64,000 bases of DNA from Globodera rostochiensis (Eukaryota > Nematoda > Chromadorea > Rhabditida > Heteroderidae), in contig JAEVLN010000004.1 in NCBI GenBank assembly GCA_018350325.1, forward strand, positions 3,534,001-3,598,000. Direction: 5' to 3'. Position 1 is the stretch's first letter; each line of letters opens with the position of its first letter. This document shows positions 12,501-25,397 of this stretch, one piece after another. Below the pieces are notes generated by a model. It searched no databases and was not told the DNA's origin. It worked only from the letters and a program-made list of their open reading frames with translations. The translations under genes were made by a program, and so were the position numbers.

Positions 12501-14396
12501 GGTGTGCGCGAACACCAGCCGGCCACTGGCGCCGATTCAGGCAATGGTGAGTGCTATTTAAATTTACGCCACACTTCAAATTACTGTAGCATGCGCACTT
12601 GAATACGATTAGAGGTTTACGGGCTGACATTGAACATCATAAACGGAACTTGTTACATTTGTACTTGTCAGATTGATGTTTCGCGCGTGCATGATCGCAC
12701 TCGTTTGAGCATCACCGGACGACACATCGTCAACGCGGACTCCGCCACGCTGAAAAGCGGTGCCGCCCTGCTGCCCGACGTGCAAATTGCGATAACCCAA
12801 GGTCGGCATCATTTTTATTGATTGGCACCGTCTGCTGCTCAACTTCAAATTAACAACAAAAAAAAATTGTGTACCCTCAGGCGGTGCGGACGTGACCGGC
12901 GGCTTTAAACTGGACTGGTGCCGTGTGCACATGCGGCCGGCGCGCGACATGGACTTGGAGCTGTTCAGCTCGCCTACTGCACTGCTTCAGCAGCTGAACG
13001 TGCAGTTCGTTCATGACGCACAAGGCTTCGCGCTAACCGGTGAAGAGAGCGCGCAGGCGTACATGCAACTGCTGACGCACATTCACTACTTCAACCTGCG
13101 CCCCGCCTCATTCCCGCACCGCTCCTACACTCTCCAGGCAAAAAACAATAAATAATTGCATAAAAGTAAAAGTGAATTTTAAAATTATTAAATTTCGCTT
13201 TTTTGTTCCAAAAGTTTATTAATTTATTGGGAGAATAAAGCAAGTCTGAGGACCAGCCATTTAAAATGGTCTCGGAACTTTTCAGTGTGCCATGCTTGGC
13301 GGCAAAGTGTTGAGCAACGAACTGTTTACGACCATGCAAATTGAGGCTGGCGTTGGGGTGAACGAGGCGGTGCAAAAGCTGGTTCAGATTTCGGACAAGT
13401 TGGACCAGGACATTCCTTTTGGCTCGGTGGTCAGCAGTCCACCGTCGTCTCCATCGTCCTCGTCAGAACGGAACGACGACGACGACGACAACAACATCGT
13501 CGACGATGCCAAGCAGTCACAGGAACATCTGCTAAAGGACGACCCTTTGCTGTCGGCTAACTTTGATCAACTGAGCGCCTCCAATCGGCTGCAGAACATA
13601 CTGGAGATGGACTTGCCGAGGCCGAAGGCACTGCACGCTAACGGCTACGAGATGGGACAGGGTGCCATTGCAGGTGCGCAACTTGATTATGAAAGACCCT
13701 TCTAACTGAAAACAAACTCACAAATTCAAACGTATCTTTGCTTTGTTTCTATTCATCAAATTCTACAAACGCATTCCTATTGAGGCGGTGCTGTCGCTGT
13801 TGTTGTGGTCATCTGCGTGGGTTTTCTGCTTGTACTGCTTGTTGTCGGCGTACTCAAAATGCGCGACCAGCCCCTGCCCATGGTGGGAAGACGCAGAGGC
13901 TCACGACGCGATTCAATGGTATGCGAATTTTTAAAGTAAGTATTTTGAATTAAACCATTTAGCTGGAGTGGGATGATAACGGACTGATGAACATTACGGT
14001 AAATCCGTTGGAGGAGGTGGAGGGCAAGGAGCGCGAAGAGTACTCGGATGACGAGGAAGAGGAGGAGGACGGGGAGGACAGCGCTTCGGACGACGGAGGG
14101 GACAAGTGGGCAAAATAGGCGAAAAACAAATTTTATTACTCTCTGAGCTTTCGATAAACAAATATTTTACTAATTAATGTTTTAGAGATGCCGAAGTGAG
14201 CGAAGACGAGGAGGACAATGACGCGACAAAACGCGTCCTTCCGCTCGTCGAAAACGGGCGCCAAGGAGGTGAAATAAATTAAGAAAAGAGTGATAATTTG
14301 TTTTTTATTCCAGCAGGCTTAGAATGGGACGACAGTACGTTGGACGGTACGACGGCCGCAAAGCATCGTAACGCCCGAGGGGGGTACCATGTTTGA
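9529..14396 (+). CDS. casy-1: Calsyntenin (CASY-1 ortholog)
   Basis: A type I membrane protein of the cadherin superfamily, known in neurons for synaptic function and kinesin-1 cargo docking. Nineteen exons join in phase to give 1060 residues: 9529-9651, 9701-9770, 9909-10122, 10178-10233, 10285-10526, 10668-10808, 10902-11189, 11242-11377, 11466-11650, 11821-11932, 11977-12143, 12313-12546, 12672-12801, 12881-13137, 13286-13673, 13785-13918, 13963-14105, 14186-14268, 14317-14396. Visible in order: signal peptide (MAHLFLITCLAAILTP), two cadherin repeats with a DVNNHAPEF calcium motif, a laminin-G-like domain, a TM helix near 915-940, and an acidic tail with two W-acidic motifs (LEWDD near 960 and 1036) that in this family bind kinesin light chain. 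The longer upstream frame begins with TTG, so the ATG at 9529 that opens the signal peptide was chosen. A Glu/Lys-rich insert lies in exon 7. The intron at 13138 has a GC donor. Confidence 0.95.
9829..9895. repeat. 67-base fold-back element in a calsyntenin intron
   Basis: The left arm TAGGGTTGGACAAAA and the right arm TTTTGTCCAACCCTA are reverse complements around a short centre that contains a second weaker inverted pair (ATCC..GGAT). It fills about half of the intron between exons 2 and 3 (9771-9908). The form suggests a very short MITE-like or palindromic element; no coding capacity. Confidence 0.7.
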
Positions 14397-15461
14397 TGCT
14401 GCACTTGCTGCAGGCACAAATGTTTGCACTTAATCACCACAATCGCTGTATCTGTCTGTTCCATACCTACCACCATAGCAAGATGATGCCAAACCGTCAA
14501 AGTTTTCGGGACCGGGATCGTGTCATTGCCTCATTTTATTATAGAAGCACCAAGAAAGCGAAAATTTTGATATTTCCAATATATAGAATGTGTATGTGTA
14601 CCATACTTACTATTAGTCTGATTCTGTGAACGTCTTACTGTACACCCCCAGCAGCAGTTTCAGTAATGTTATCGGTCAACTCAAACAAAGTCCGGCAAAT
14701 GCCAAGTTTTCCATGCCTAATAACATCGCTGAGGCGTACGCCGTTTCATTTCCGCTTATTTCGGAAATAAACACTTTCACATGTAAAATTGGAACCGGCC
14801 CTGCTGTATGTACAGTTCCAACGGGAGGTCTCCACCGTAACCAACACCTACCGTATGTAAAATGCAATATTTTCTCACCACGACTCAACCCGAGCACAGC
14901 AGCCGCCACACATAACCGACAAAACGATCTCTTCATTTATCCTTACCATAATTACTCTCCCCCCTCCTTCACCACACAAAAAGCACTGCAAATGGTTTGC
15001 CATTCATTTCAAACACACAAATGATGAACAGCATCCAACAACAATTCTTGTCATTTTCCATTTTTCCTTCCCGTTGAGGAAACATTTCCGTTCTCCCCAA
15101 AATTGCTGCTTTTGTGTAACATTCATTCATTTTCCGGAAAATTTCATAGTCATTTTTCTGAATTTCAAATGCCTACGACCCCCCCCCGACAGATTTTCTA
15201 CCGAATGATTCTTCCGTTGCTTCTGTAGTCGTCCCTACAAATCAATGAAAATACGCTCCCTCCGATCACTAATCACCGTGTCCATAAATATAAACTAACT
15301 GATAAACTGTTCTTTTCCCAAAATTCGTCACCAAAGTATAGAAAACAAAGAATTTAAATAACAATGAATGGTACGTCGAACCATAAAAAAAAATTTAGGA
15401 GAAAAACACAGTGATAATCCGTTAATAAACACAAGAAAAAACAATTCTTTATTGAATTCAT
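14397..15461. other. Convergent 3' intergenic region
   Basis: Between the calsyntenin stop and the beta-COP stop, which face each other. AT-rich, with no supportable gene; it should hold both 3' UTRs and polyadenylation sites. Confidence 0.6.
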
Positions 15462-18400
15462 TTATTTTGCGGCGGCGGCAGCGGCATTCATAGCCGCTCT
15501 TGCCCCACCCCTCTCCACCGGTTTGCGCTCCTTTTGCGCGTGGTTTATCTGAATTAAAAAAAACACGCTCAAAAACCCTTGAGGGGAGTGAGTCGGTGGT
15601 TGAATTCCCTTTTTGAAAATAATTGTAAAACAAAAGCCAAGTACAACAAAAGCCCACCTTGTCCCCCAATGAAAGTGCCATCCCCTGGGACTTCGCCCTG
15701 ATCCGAATGTGTCCAATGATGGCACTCATCGGGTCAAGCGGGTCCGCCTTCTCAATGGAAACATTGGCCAATGCGTCCTCACCAAAAATGGAGTGGGCAC
15801 AAAAGTTGGCCGCCAAAAAACCGCAGTCGCCCTCTTAAAAAATTAGAAAAGGAATCGTAAAACGAAATGCACCTAATGCGGCATCCGTGGTCAACAGCTT
15901 CATGTTTGTTTGAGCCGACAAATGGTCCAGATACTGGCGAAGGTCCGTGATCGGCGTCACAACGCCAACCTAAAAATTGAAAATAGCAGCAGCCGCCATC
16001 GGCTTTCTCCCCACAAAAACCTTGTTTTCCCACTCAAATTCGGCCCACATTTTGCGAAACTCCGTGTCAGTGCAAGTTCCCGGCACAATGTAATCCTAAA
16101 ATGGGATTTGAAATAATTAAATAAAATTCAAAACATTCCATTTTTCTTGGCCCACCATTATGTCAATGTGGATGTCCTCCAGGTACACACAGTTCCGATC
16201 CGATGTTGATCCGCGCACATCGTAAGCAATGGTCGAAAAAATTACTCCATTTTCGGTGGACGACACTTTGACGGTGGCCTAAAATGCGCAAAAGAAATAA
16301 TAAAATAAGAGGAAAAAGCTGACTTTGATGTTGGTGAAGTCATTGGGCGCCAATGTAATTGGAGATGGTTTGTCCACCCTAATTTACATTTTAGTTTAAC
16401 AATAAAAGTAGAAATAGCTTTAGGAAAAATCCAAAGGTTTTAATGCAGAGACATAATCAAGAATTTCCGCTGGGGTACCAAAGACAAAGTCAATTTCTAT
16501 GGATGAGCAGTTAATCTCACAGTTTCAAGTCGCCCACAGTCGACAGCTCCAGCGTCAGATTCTGCAGTGTGTCGCTGGTTTGGTTGACCACGAGCACATC
16601 CAAAACAATGTCGTACTGGTTGACGTTGACGTACGCTTCCGCATAGACGGGGTCTGAGAAGCCGGCCAGCTGGATCACTTTGCCAAGTTTGGAACTAGCA
16701 AAGTTGTATTTGGTAGTTTTGGGTGCCGTGCCAAGCGCTTGAGACAACGAAAGGTCGAAAAGATTGGTATCTGTGACATTCTCCGAAACTCGGGTGGACA
16801 GTTGCGTGAACATGATAGTCTTGTCAGGCTAAATTTTAAATTTAGCCTTCTTTTATCTCAATAAAAAAGTATTGCCCATTACAATTTGTACAGATCATGC
16901 CAGACTTGCCTGGACAATCTTTTTCTTCGGCGCCTTGGTCTCGCGCTCGTGCCGGTCCACATCACCTTTGGCCATTAACATGCGCTCAAGTGACGAACGA
17001 CACTCATTCAGGAATACATGCACTGCATCAGGCCATTGGTCCACGATCAAACGCACTGTGGTGGAGAGACGGTCCAGATCGTCCTCAGTTATCGCCTGTT
17101 TGCACATGCCGGACTTGCCGAGGTGAATAATGGATGCGATAAGCAGCAGCGCTTCGCTCGCCAATTTGTTAACGGTTGACGCTACACCTAGCAAAAAAGC
17201 GATGCAATCAAGAGGGCTCAACCTCATTAATGAATCAAATCTCTCGTTAAAAATTTAATTTATTACAAAAAAAGAAAAACCAAATTTAAGTGAGCGCTCA
17301 GACAAGGAAACATGTCAGTCAGCAACAGTCAGACCCGAAAGATGTAAAACATCGCATCATTGCACCCAACGGGACAAATAAACGCCATTTGGCGAACCGA
17401 AAAACCACTGAGCCACCGACTCATACAGGAATTGGAATGTATTGGACTAATTTACTTAATAGTGAGGAAGTCCCAGTTTCCAACCTTTATTCAGTTCCGC
17501 ATAACGAAGCACCAACTTCGCCAAAGTGTTGGCCAACGCTGACGCAATAAAGAAGTTCCCATCGAGTAGAAAACTGCGCAAAATTGGTTTATCGTCAGCC
17601 GCACTAACGGCGTTCGAAGCGGCAGAAAAGATAGCCGATTGTTTGGCGTAAGTGCCATCCGCGGTGATCAGTTTCTGCTGGCTGGTCTTTAATACAATTA
17701 TTCAGTATTTTGGTCAACAAAACCTCCTAAATCTTAAATTCGTCGAAAGTCCAAGACCTTGCCATCGACTCCACTCTTTCTAGGTGCCGATGCCTCGTCC
17801 TTTGCTGCTCCACCATCTCGGTCCCGACTCTCCGACTCGACAATAGGCAATTCACCCACCGACAACTTGACCAAAACGAATAAACGACCAATTGCCTCAG
17901 AATTCTCGCAATATTCGCCAAGAATCCACAGAGCGGATCGAAAAATGGACGCGTTTCGGATGGTCGGAAAAACTTCCTGAAAAAGAAATTGGCCAAAGTT
18001 AAAAAGGCGCAATATTTTCATTGCTCGGATAATAAAATAAGATAAAAAAACATTTTAAAAAAGAAAAAATCGAGGATTTAAAAAAACTGTTGCTTGACCA
18101 GCAATTGGTTGGTGATGTGATGGCGCAGGTGCGGCAGTCGTTGAATCGCCTCACGCACAAACACTAACACATCCAACGCCGCACTTTCGTTCTGATCTGA
18201 CAAAAACTCCATTAGCACTGGGAAGATTTGAATGGCCACGTCCGGGAATTTGATTGTCGCACTGTGCAGGGTGCGGACCAGCAACTGTCTTAAGAAATAG
18301 CACCAAAATTGAAAATTGCAGTTATCCGTCCATTACCTGTACCGGCCGGTGTCCTCTTGCGTGTCGTTGTTTGTTTTGTCGATCTCCTTGCGCAAAAACA

Positions 18401-20164
18401 TCACCATCTCATGAACCTAAATTAAGCTTTTAATAAAAAATAAAAAACAAACAATAAACACTTAAAAAGAAACTTTTTATTTTCCGGCAACAAAAAAAAA
18501 GCGAAAAAATTCACAATAAAAATTTGTTTCACATACGTTGCGCGATGAGACCAGTTCAAGCGCCAACTGCAGGATCTTTCGGCGCACTTCGTAATCCGTT
18601 GTGGACAGAACACGCAGAATGTCCATTACCAAATCCTGCAGCACTTTGTCGTTGGGCAAAACCTCGCGTAGGCATACCAGACGATCGAGTACAATCAGCT
18701 AGAAACAAGGCCAAATTTAAAACAAATAAATCGTATCAATAAGTGATCGTTGATCATAAAAGGTCAATTAAAATAATCAGACCTTAACATTGTTGTCCGA
18801 CTCTTTGACGATCAGCTCAATGTAAGCGGTTGCGGCCGCTTTCACCGCCGTCGGCGCGGTGCTAAGCGTCACAAGTGTGCCAGCCGCCTCGTAGCGAACG
18901 GCGCCCGACTGCGACTGCAGCAAATTGTACACACAACGAATGAAACGATTGCGTTCCGCCGGGTTGTTGTGACAGACCTAAAAATAAACTCCGAATTGTT
19001 ATTTCAAATTGTAAAATCAAAGCTATATAAAAAAGACAACCCTATTTTATCATCTTTTTGGTTAGCTCACTTCCGCAAACAAACAAAATCCCTTGAGTAC
19101 GATATCCAACAAATTTTTACAAAACATGGTTTTGTTTAAAAAAAATATAGAAATTGAGACTTTGTAGATCAGCTCCACAATGATAAGCTGAAGGATGTCG
19201 CCGAACTGCGCAACCTGCTCAATACAACCGGACAAATAATCCAAGGCCCGCTGCCGGTCAACGTGTAGAAGCATAATGAACGCGTTGCGCTTGCAGGAGG
19301 CGTCCTGCTCGGTCTCCAGCAGTTGTTGGATCAATTCGGGCGCATCGGGGATCAAAAACTCGAAATTTTCTAAAATTTGCATCGAAATTCAAAGAAAAAT
19401 AATGCATTTCTTCGAGTTACTGTAAATTGTGTAGATTGCCAAAATGGAATTGCGGCGTACGTAGGAATGGCGATGCTCCAAGCACTTCCGAATCGACGGC
19501 ATCAACGGCTCGAGCAACTCGGGCTCTTTTAGTTTACAAAGGAATCTGAGGGAAAATGACGTGATTAAATACAAGAAGTTGGCCAACTCATTAGCGAGTT
19601 ATGGCAACCTCAAGTAGGCCGAATCTTTTTTATATTTTTTAGCCTTTTGCTGCCCTTTAAAAATACCGCAAGGTCGAGCCGCGTATGTATTCGTTCGGAT
19701 GCTGCAAATCTTTGCGGTACGCGTCGCAGACCAAAATCATTTCGTGCAACAGTTTGCCCTCTTGATTTGTCTAAAATAAAACGCTTTGGGGGGGGGGGAA
19801 TCGACCGAAAATACATATACCCACAAAGCAATACCTTCGGGACGACCTCCCAGAATATCAGCAGCAACTTCTTCAGATAATGATCGGATGTTGGTAGACA
19901 AAAACGGATCACGTACATCATTAGCTGGCTGGTGACCTTCTCGCCCGCCTGGATCATCAAAATCAGCTTTTTCAGTGCATCCGTCTTGGATTTTGTGTCC
20001 CCTGAATTTGGCTATCTCTCATTAAAATATGATAATAATAAATGGGTTATTCTTAATGGGTAACCGTGCTCAAATTTGTCCTTTAATTGCCCTTCAGACG
20101 GAAATTCGACGTCGTTTGCGACATGAATCAGCGCGTAACAGGGTTGTTCACCAGAAGAACTCAT
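15462..20164 (-). CDS. copb-1: Coatomer subunit beta (beta-COP)
   Basis: A core subunit of the COPI coat, which carries Golgi-to-ER and intra-Golgi vesicle traffic. Nineteen exons join in phase to give 983 residues (vertebrate protein about 950): 20065-20164, 19835-20001, 19667-19770, 19421-19545, 19161-19369, 18783-18977, 18537-18698, 18337-18416, 18099-18288, 17758-17976, 17485-17686, 16910-17187, 16521-16828, 16324-16378, 16156-16278, 16021-16095, 15873-15969, 15658-15833, 15462-15548. The alpha-solenoid carries family hallmarks such as [16 protein letters not shown] and IPDAPELI. The C-terminal appendage (from about residue 678) has [19 protein letters not shown] and ends in [15 protein letters not shown] plus a short Ala-rich tail. 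The intron at 16909 begins with GC (CAG|GCAAGT) and is fixed by homology on both sides. The first ATG lies 0.5 kb from the divergent SUMO protease. Confidence 0.97.
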
Positions 20165-20676
20165 TTCATACAAATTAAAAAGCGCAATAAATTATCTGCA
20201 GATGAACTTTAACTCTGATAAATGTCAATCCCATTTACAATGCGATTTATAATTAATTGGCTAGTGTTTGGTTTGTTGGTTGGTGGTTTTAAAAAAATCG
20301 TTTAAAATATGGTCCGCAAGTTACAGCCGTTTCAGTATAGCTGCCCAAAAAACAGAAAAAAAAAAATTTTAAAAGTTATTTGTTGGTTCTTGAAATCAAA
20401 GGATTTCCTTGAGAAATTTTAAATTTTACCTCATTATTAGGGGTGCGTTTTTACGTAGGCGGAGGCAAAAAGCGAGCGGGGGGCGGACCCAAAACGTTCA
20501 ACCCTTTACCCCCTGCTTTACAACACTGTCGCAATCTTAATTCCCCGTTGATCTTATCTATTTAGATTATTAAGAATCTTCATGGAGATACCGGCTTCTT
20601 CAGAAAAGTTTTTGGTTGGTTATTCATATCGAATACCATTTCTGAACCTAACTACTGCTTATAGATTGATTGTTCG
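20165..20676. promoter_or_regulatory. Divergent intergenic region, copb-1 / SUMO protease
   Basis: About 510 bases separate the two start codons, so both promoters probably lie here. A G-rich patch (about 20460-20490) interrupts AT-rich DNA. An acceptor-like TTATAG just before the protease ATG could be a trans-splice site or the end of an unseen 5' intron. No defined promoter motif was recognised. Confidence 0.4.
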
Positions 20677-23600
20677 ATGGTGGAAATCGGTCTTTACAAA
20701 TATTCACCGACGAAACAAATTGAACTCACACACGAATTCATCACTTTGCCATTGGACAATGGCAAAGAGACGTTGCTGCTTTCCCTTTCATTTAAACATA
20801 TCACAAAAGTGGAGGTTTGTATTGCGGTTTATGGATTCAGGGACAAGTCAAAAAGAATTTTTGATTGAAATATTTCAAATTCAACTGTTAGATTGGGGCT
20901 TACGAAAGCAATATCGCTTTTATAAAGATATTAATTTAGTTTTTGGATAACTCTGAAGGAGATGGCGCTGGTTTGGTCCTTTTCGTTAATGATTTCATGG
21001 CGAGAAAGATTCAAAATTACATCGACCGTGGTGGAACCGGCTTTACTGAGTTTACTTTGGACAGTTACACATCGCAATCGCATAAGTCTAAAAGGTTTGT
21101 TAGGCGTGCCGCATGTTACTTCGAATGACAAAATGTCAGATCCGAGGCAACCCTGCAGAATTGCCGTCCCGACGGAAAAAATTTAAATGTTTATAGAATT
21201 CGTTTATCTACGCATACCTTTACTTAGTTTAACATGTTTTTCCATCGTAACAGCAATTCTTTATGATTGCCAAATCGGATTTATTTTACGACTGTTAGGC
21301 AGGCATTTATTATAATTTGCTTAAATCTTTTTTATTTTAGAATTATTGTGATGGATATCCAAAACAAAGAGCCGGAATTTTTTCAACGAGCTCATGCCAT
21401 TCTTCACGCAGCGGCCGCATACCATCGTAGTTATGTGATTCAGCAGATGAACAAAACCAATAAACTCATCGATTTGCCCGTTACTTACATCGGTTTGTTC
21501 CCTTTAGTTTTTTCATTAATGTGAATAAATGTTTCTTTATGCTAATCTCATTGGTTAAAGAATATTTAAGTTTGCTGAGAAAAACTATAGTAGTAATTGT
21601 TCAAATTTAAATTTCAACAAACATACCAAGTTTAGATGTGGTCTCATCGTGTCAGTGGCAAACGCTGATGAAATTGATGGGTAAGGTTTGCTCCTTATTG
21701 TCTTTCCATCTCAAATTCGCATTATTTACATATTTAAATCGTTTAATTTTTTTAACAATTTCCACTTATTTTTATTCAAGCTAATGTTGCCAATGCAAAA
21801 TTTATGCATCGAACAATCAAAGTTCCAATGGAATTCACTGTTATCGACCAAAACAAAAATGGCATCAGCCCCTCTCGGATGCCGGTTTTTCCGACGCTTC
21901 TCGACTCTTCCCAGGCGCAGCATTTGTTGGCAACAGAATGCCAACAACAACGGGTTGTTGTGGGACAAATTTATCAGCAACAGCCAACGTGTCATCTGCC
22001 AACGTATACTGTGGTGACTGTTCCTCACAGTCAGCCTACGACTCCGCTGACCGTCAGTGGTTGGTCAAAACATTTAAAATAATTTGGTATTTCGATTTTA
22101 AAAAGATTTTTTCGGCATTTTGTTTTCAGCTTCTCAAGCAACTGTGATGACTGTTCCAAATCCCCCGCAGTTTTTGGCTGTGGAAACCGTCAGGGGTGGG
22201 TTAAACTTGCTTGTTCATTTAACATTTAATTATAAATTAAGTTTTGTGTCGAAGTCTCTCCTTTCCATTTTCTTTTGTCCATTCAAGATCCTTTTATTTC
22301 TCGGCTTCCACCGGCTATGTTGGCCGTCAAGACGTCTCCTCAGCCTCGGGCTATAGTTACCGTTACAACTTCCCAACCAACGCCAACTCATCCTGTTCAG
22401 CAACTGCCACTGTCACTCATTGAAAAAGAAGAGCCAACCGACATGCTTTTTCAGCTTGACCACGAACAAATTCAGCGGCATAACCAACAGCAAAAGCATC
22501 ATCTAAACGATACAGCGACATTTGGCGAGACTACAGTCGCTCAGTATTTGGCGATGGGTGAGATAAATTTATTCCATCGTGTGTTGTAGGGGCACCTTCC
22601 GCCGTTTTTTTTGGACTCCCGTTTTTGCGCGGGGTTAAGGGAAGGGGTGAAGGAAAATGATTCAAATTCATAACACAATTTGCTAAAAAGAGCGGAGAAG
22701 TTCAGCTAGTAGTTGAATTATCCTGCACCTTTGTGCATTTTTGTAAATTTTGGTGAACGTTGTTTTTTAACTTAACAAACATGACATTTAAATTTTTTTT
22801 AACTATGGAAGGTTTCCCGCTAAATAAAAAGTACAATTTATTAGTTTAAAAGACTTGAAATTGATTCAGCAGCCTGAAATTGATTCAGCAACGCCTTTTT
22901 TCCTTAAGAATCTTCAACTGGTGTGAAATTAATTCCCCGACCAATCAAAGTGCCGATGCAATTTGGCAATAACAACAGAAACAGCCGAAGCGCGCTTCCG
23001 TTGCTTTCCATTCAAACGCCACCCAGCACTTCGCAAGAACAACAGCAGCAACTTTCGCCAAAATCCCAACAGCGAACGGTGCTGAGAAGCGCAGGTACGG
23101 CAAAGGTTGCCAAGCGCGAGAGGGAAGTGCATTTGATCGATGACGAGGAGAGTGAGTTGGAGGTGTGTGAAAGGGCATTTTTAAAACCCATGGTTTGCCA
23201 AACCCAAAAAAAACGGTTGTCATTGATTTGGCGTTCTGAATTGCAGAATTTAGGCTAACCCCGTCGACAAACGTTCTAATGACACTTTGTTCTCATTTCC
23301 GCCCACTGGACGTGACTCCTGCTCCGTGCATTATGCCGACTTGAAATATCTGTCGAGGAATTTCATGCTTAATGACACGATCATCGATTTCTACCTGAAA
23401 TACATTCAGCATTGGTCGAGTGTTTTCAAATTCTTTAGAGCATTTAATTTAACTCATTCAAAAAAGCCGGAGTGACTTTATTAAGTAGTTACAGAGACCC
23501 CCCCCCCAGAACCTGGTATTTCATTAATTTAAAGTCGTTTGAAAAAAAAAATCGGATTTAGTTTCGATTTTTTAGTCTTGTCCCGCAGGAGAGAAGAGCA

Positions 23601-24815
23601 AAGATTTTCATCTTCAACTCTTTCTTTTTTGGCCGGTTAACTCAGCCGCCGCCCGGTGGGAAGCCGTCCAACGCGGTCACCTTAGCCACAAAAATACGAA
23701 GGGTGAGAAATTCAACAACAAAAAAAAATAAATATAAAGTTTTACATTTCTAAAATAGGTTACCTCCAACTTCCAAAAGGTGAAGAATTGGACAAAGAAG
23801 GTAAACCTGTTCGACATGGACTATGTTGTTGTTCCGATCAACGAGGACATTCATTGGTTTTGCTTTTTTTTGTGCTCTAGGCAATTTTTTATTTCAAGGT
23901 ATTTGGCCATCATTGTGAACATTAGGCATTGCATTTGCACTCAACAGGTCAATGAGCACCTTTCCACGGATCCAAACATGACAAAAAGCGACACAAAATA
24001 TCATCCTCCGATGTCACATCTCATTGTGCTTAATTCTGTTAGTTTTTGTAATGGAGTAAGAGATAGGCAAAATGGTAGCCCGGGCAGGAATAACCCACGA
24101 CTTTCGGTGCGGTGGTGATTATCTTCGCAACCAAACCAATGCTTTAATCGTTTCACTCTGGGATGTAATTAAGTATATAGAATTTCGAGTTGTAATTGTG
24201 GTGGTTGACCAAAGAACAAATAGGAAAAAAAGAAGGTATTAGAAACTACAATTTTTAGCTCATCGATCCTGCTGAAGACAAGCATCTGGCAGTTCGGGAT
24301 CAGCTCGGCGAATATTTGCACTTGGAATATGCAGACAAACACTGTCAGGACAATGCCACATTCTTCAACAAGCAATTGATGGATGTGGTCGTGCCAACGA
24401 TGCTGCCCCAACAGAAGAATTTCATTGATTGCGGACTGTTCCTGCTACACTTTGCCCAGTTGTTCTTCACAAATCCTCCGAGGGTCAATATAGATGCTTA
24501 TAGTAAAAAACCGCCTTTTAATGATCTTGTGCAGTTTCAATACTGAAAAATGCTAGCTGCACGTTTCAAATATTTAAATTTAAGATTGTATCGAGGCACA
24601 GCTCCTTCCGTAGATGGTACCCAAATTTTGAGATCAAGCACAAACGAGACGAACTGAGATGTGTGATCATGCAGCTGGCATCGCATGTCAAGGCGTCTGA
24701 TTTTGTGCAGAGGCCAACTCCGAAACGGAAGAGTAGAAACGGCGGCCGTCGTCCGCAAGTGGACAAAATGCAGTCCATCATTGACGGTGGCACCTTAGAT
24801 CTCATATTAGTATAA
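20677..24815 (+). CDS. SENP6/7-type SUMO protease (Ulp/C48 family)
   Basis: A cysteine protease expected to trim SUMO chains. Fourteen exons join in phase to give 794 residues: 20677-20814, 20940-21094, 21341-21492, 21636-21680, 21781-22059, 22130-22195, 22288-22557, 22909-23162, 23254-23414, 23576-23702, 23759-23856, 23899-24037, 24259-24528, 24585-24815. The N-terminal ~95 residues resemble the PH-like module of SENP6/7. A Gln/Pro-rich linker follows, carrying RTIKVPMEF and RPIKVPMQF. The catalytic domain starts near 454 (MLNDTIIDFYLKY). His581 is in NEDIHWYL, the oxyanion Gln and nucleophile Cys686 are in LPQQKNFIDCG, and the C-terminal WYPNFEIKHKRDELR matches the family end. The acid of the triad is Asn627 (HLIVLNS) where Asp is usual. 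A 33-base in-frame stretch in exon 12 could also be read as a very short intron. The start is the first ATG; an upstream exon is possible. Confidence 0.88.
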
Positions 24816-25158
24816 ATGACAATTTATAAGGGTAAACGATTTTAGAATTTATTTTAAGATTTTACTTGATAAGGGCGGGGCGATATTTTAGTAGGAATAT
24901 CCATTCCCTAAAAATGTCCATTTTCTTAATAAATTTCCGGCGATACGTTTCGCATGTTGGTTTTTGAGTTTGGATGAGAACGGACTTAAAAATGACTTGA
25001 GAAATTAGTCAATCGATAAGGTCGATTATCTGTTTTTGATTCTTTTCCCCCAGTGGATAAAAAATGATGACATTTAAGCAAATCAAACATTTTGATGACT
25101 TTGTAATTCAAATTGTTTGGTAAAATGTATCCATTTGAACCCAACAACGCACACAGGA
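24816..25158. other. Intergenic, AT-rich
   Basis: Between the SUMO protease stop and the next small gene. Nothing recognisable beyond a likely 3' UTR. Confidence 0.5.
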
Positions 25159-25397
25159 ATGGCGCTGATGGGTCGCACCCGACGCTACAGCGACTCGGAG
25201 CTGGATGGTATCATGAAGGACGAGTATTTTCCTGTCTGTACAGGCCGCGCTCGTTTGACTCGCTGGTGCGTGAGAACCGGGAGAAGCCGTTGGTATTGCA
25301 GCCGCCCACTATTGCGGAGATGTCGCGCTTTAAACAGTTGCGGAGAGTGCGGCAGGAGATCTTTGCCAGCACAGTTCGACAGGGACAAATGCAATGA
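25159..25397 (+). CDS. Small unrecognised basic protein with a frame break
   Basis: Two adjoining segments have strongly GC-rich third positions but lie in different frames. The first runs from the ATG at 25159 (MALMGRTRRYSDSELDG) to about 25223; the second runs from about 25240 to TGA 25397 (RPRSFDSLVRENREKP, then MSRFKQLRRVRQEIF). They join either if one T is missing from the run at 25225-25230, giving about 79 residues, or if 25224-25243 (GT...ACAG) is a 20-base intron, giving 72. I favour a homopolymer indel because 20 bases is far below normal intron size. An acceptor (CACACAG) just before the ATG may link to an upstream exon. Family unknown. Confidence 0.4.

Noticed and set aside
14626..15024. 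132-codon + strand frame downstream of calsyntenin
   Set aside because: AT-rich codons, no domain, no splice partners; most likely part of the 3' UTR or intergenic DNA.
23899..24037. 33-base intron inside SUMO protease exon 12
   Set aside because: GTGAACATT...CAACAG fits GT-AG and is in frame, but 33 bases is below normal intron size and the reading is open through it; kept as exon.
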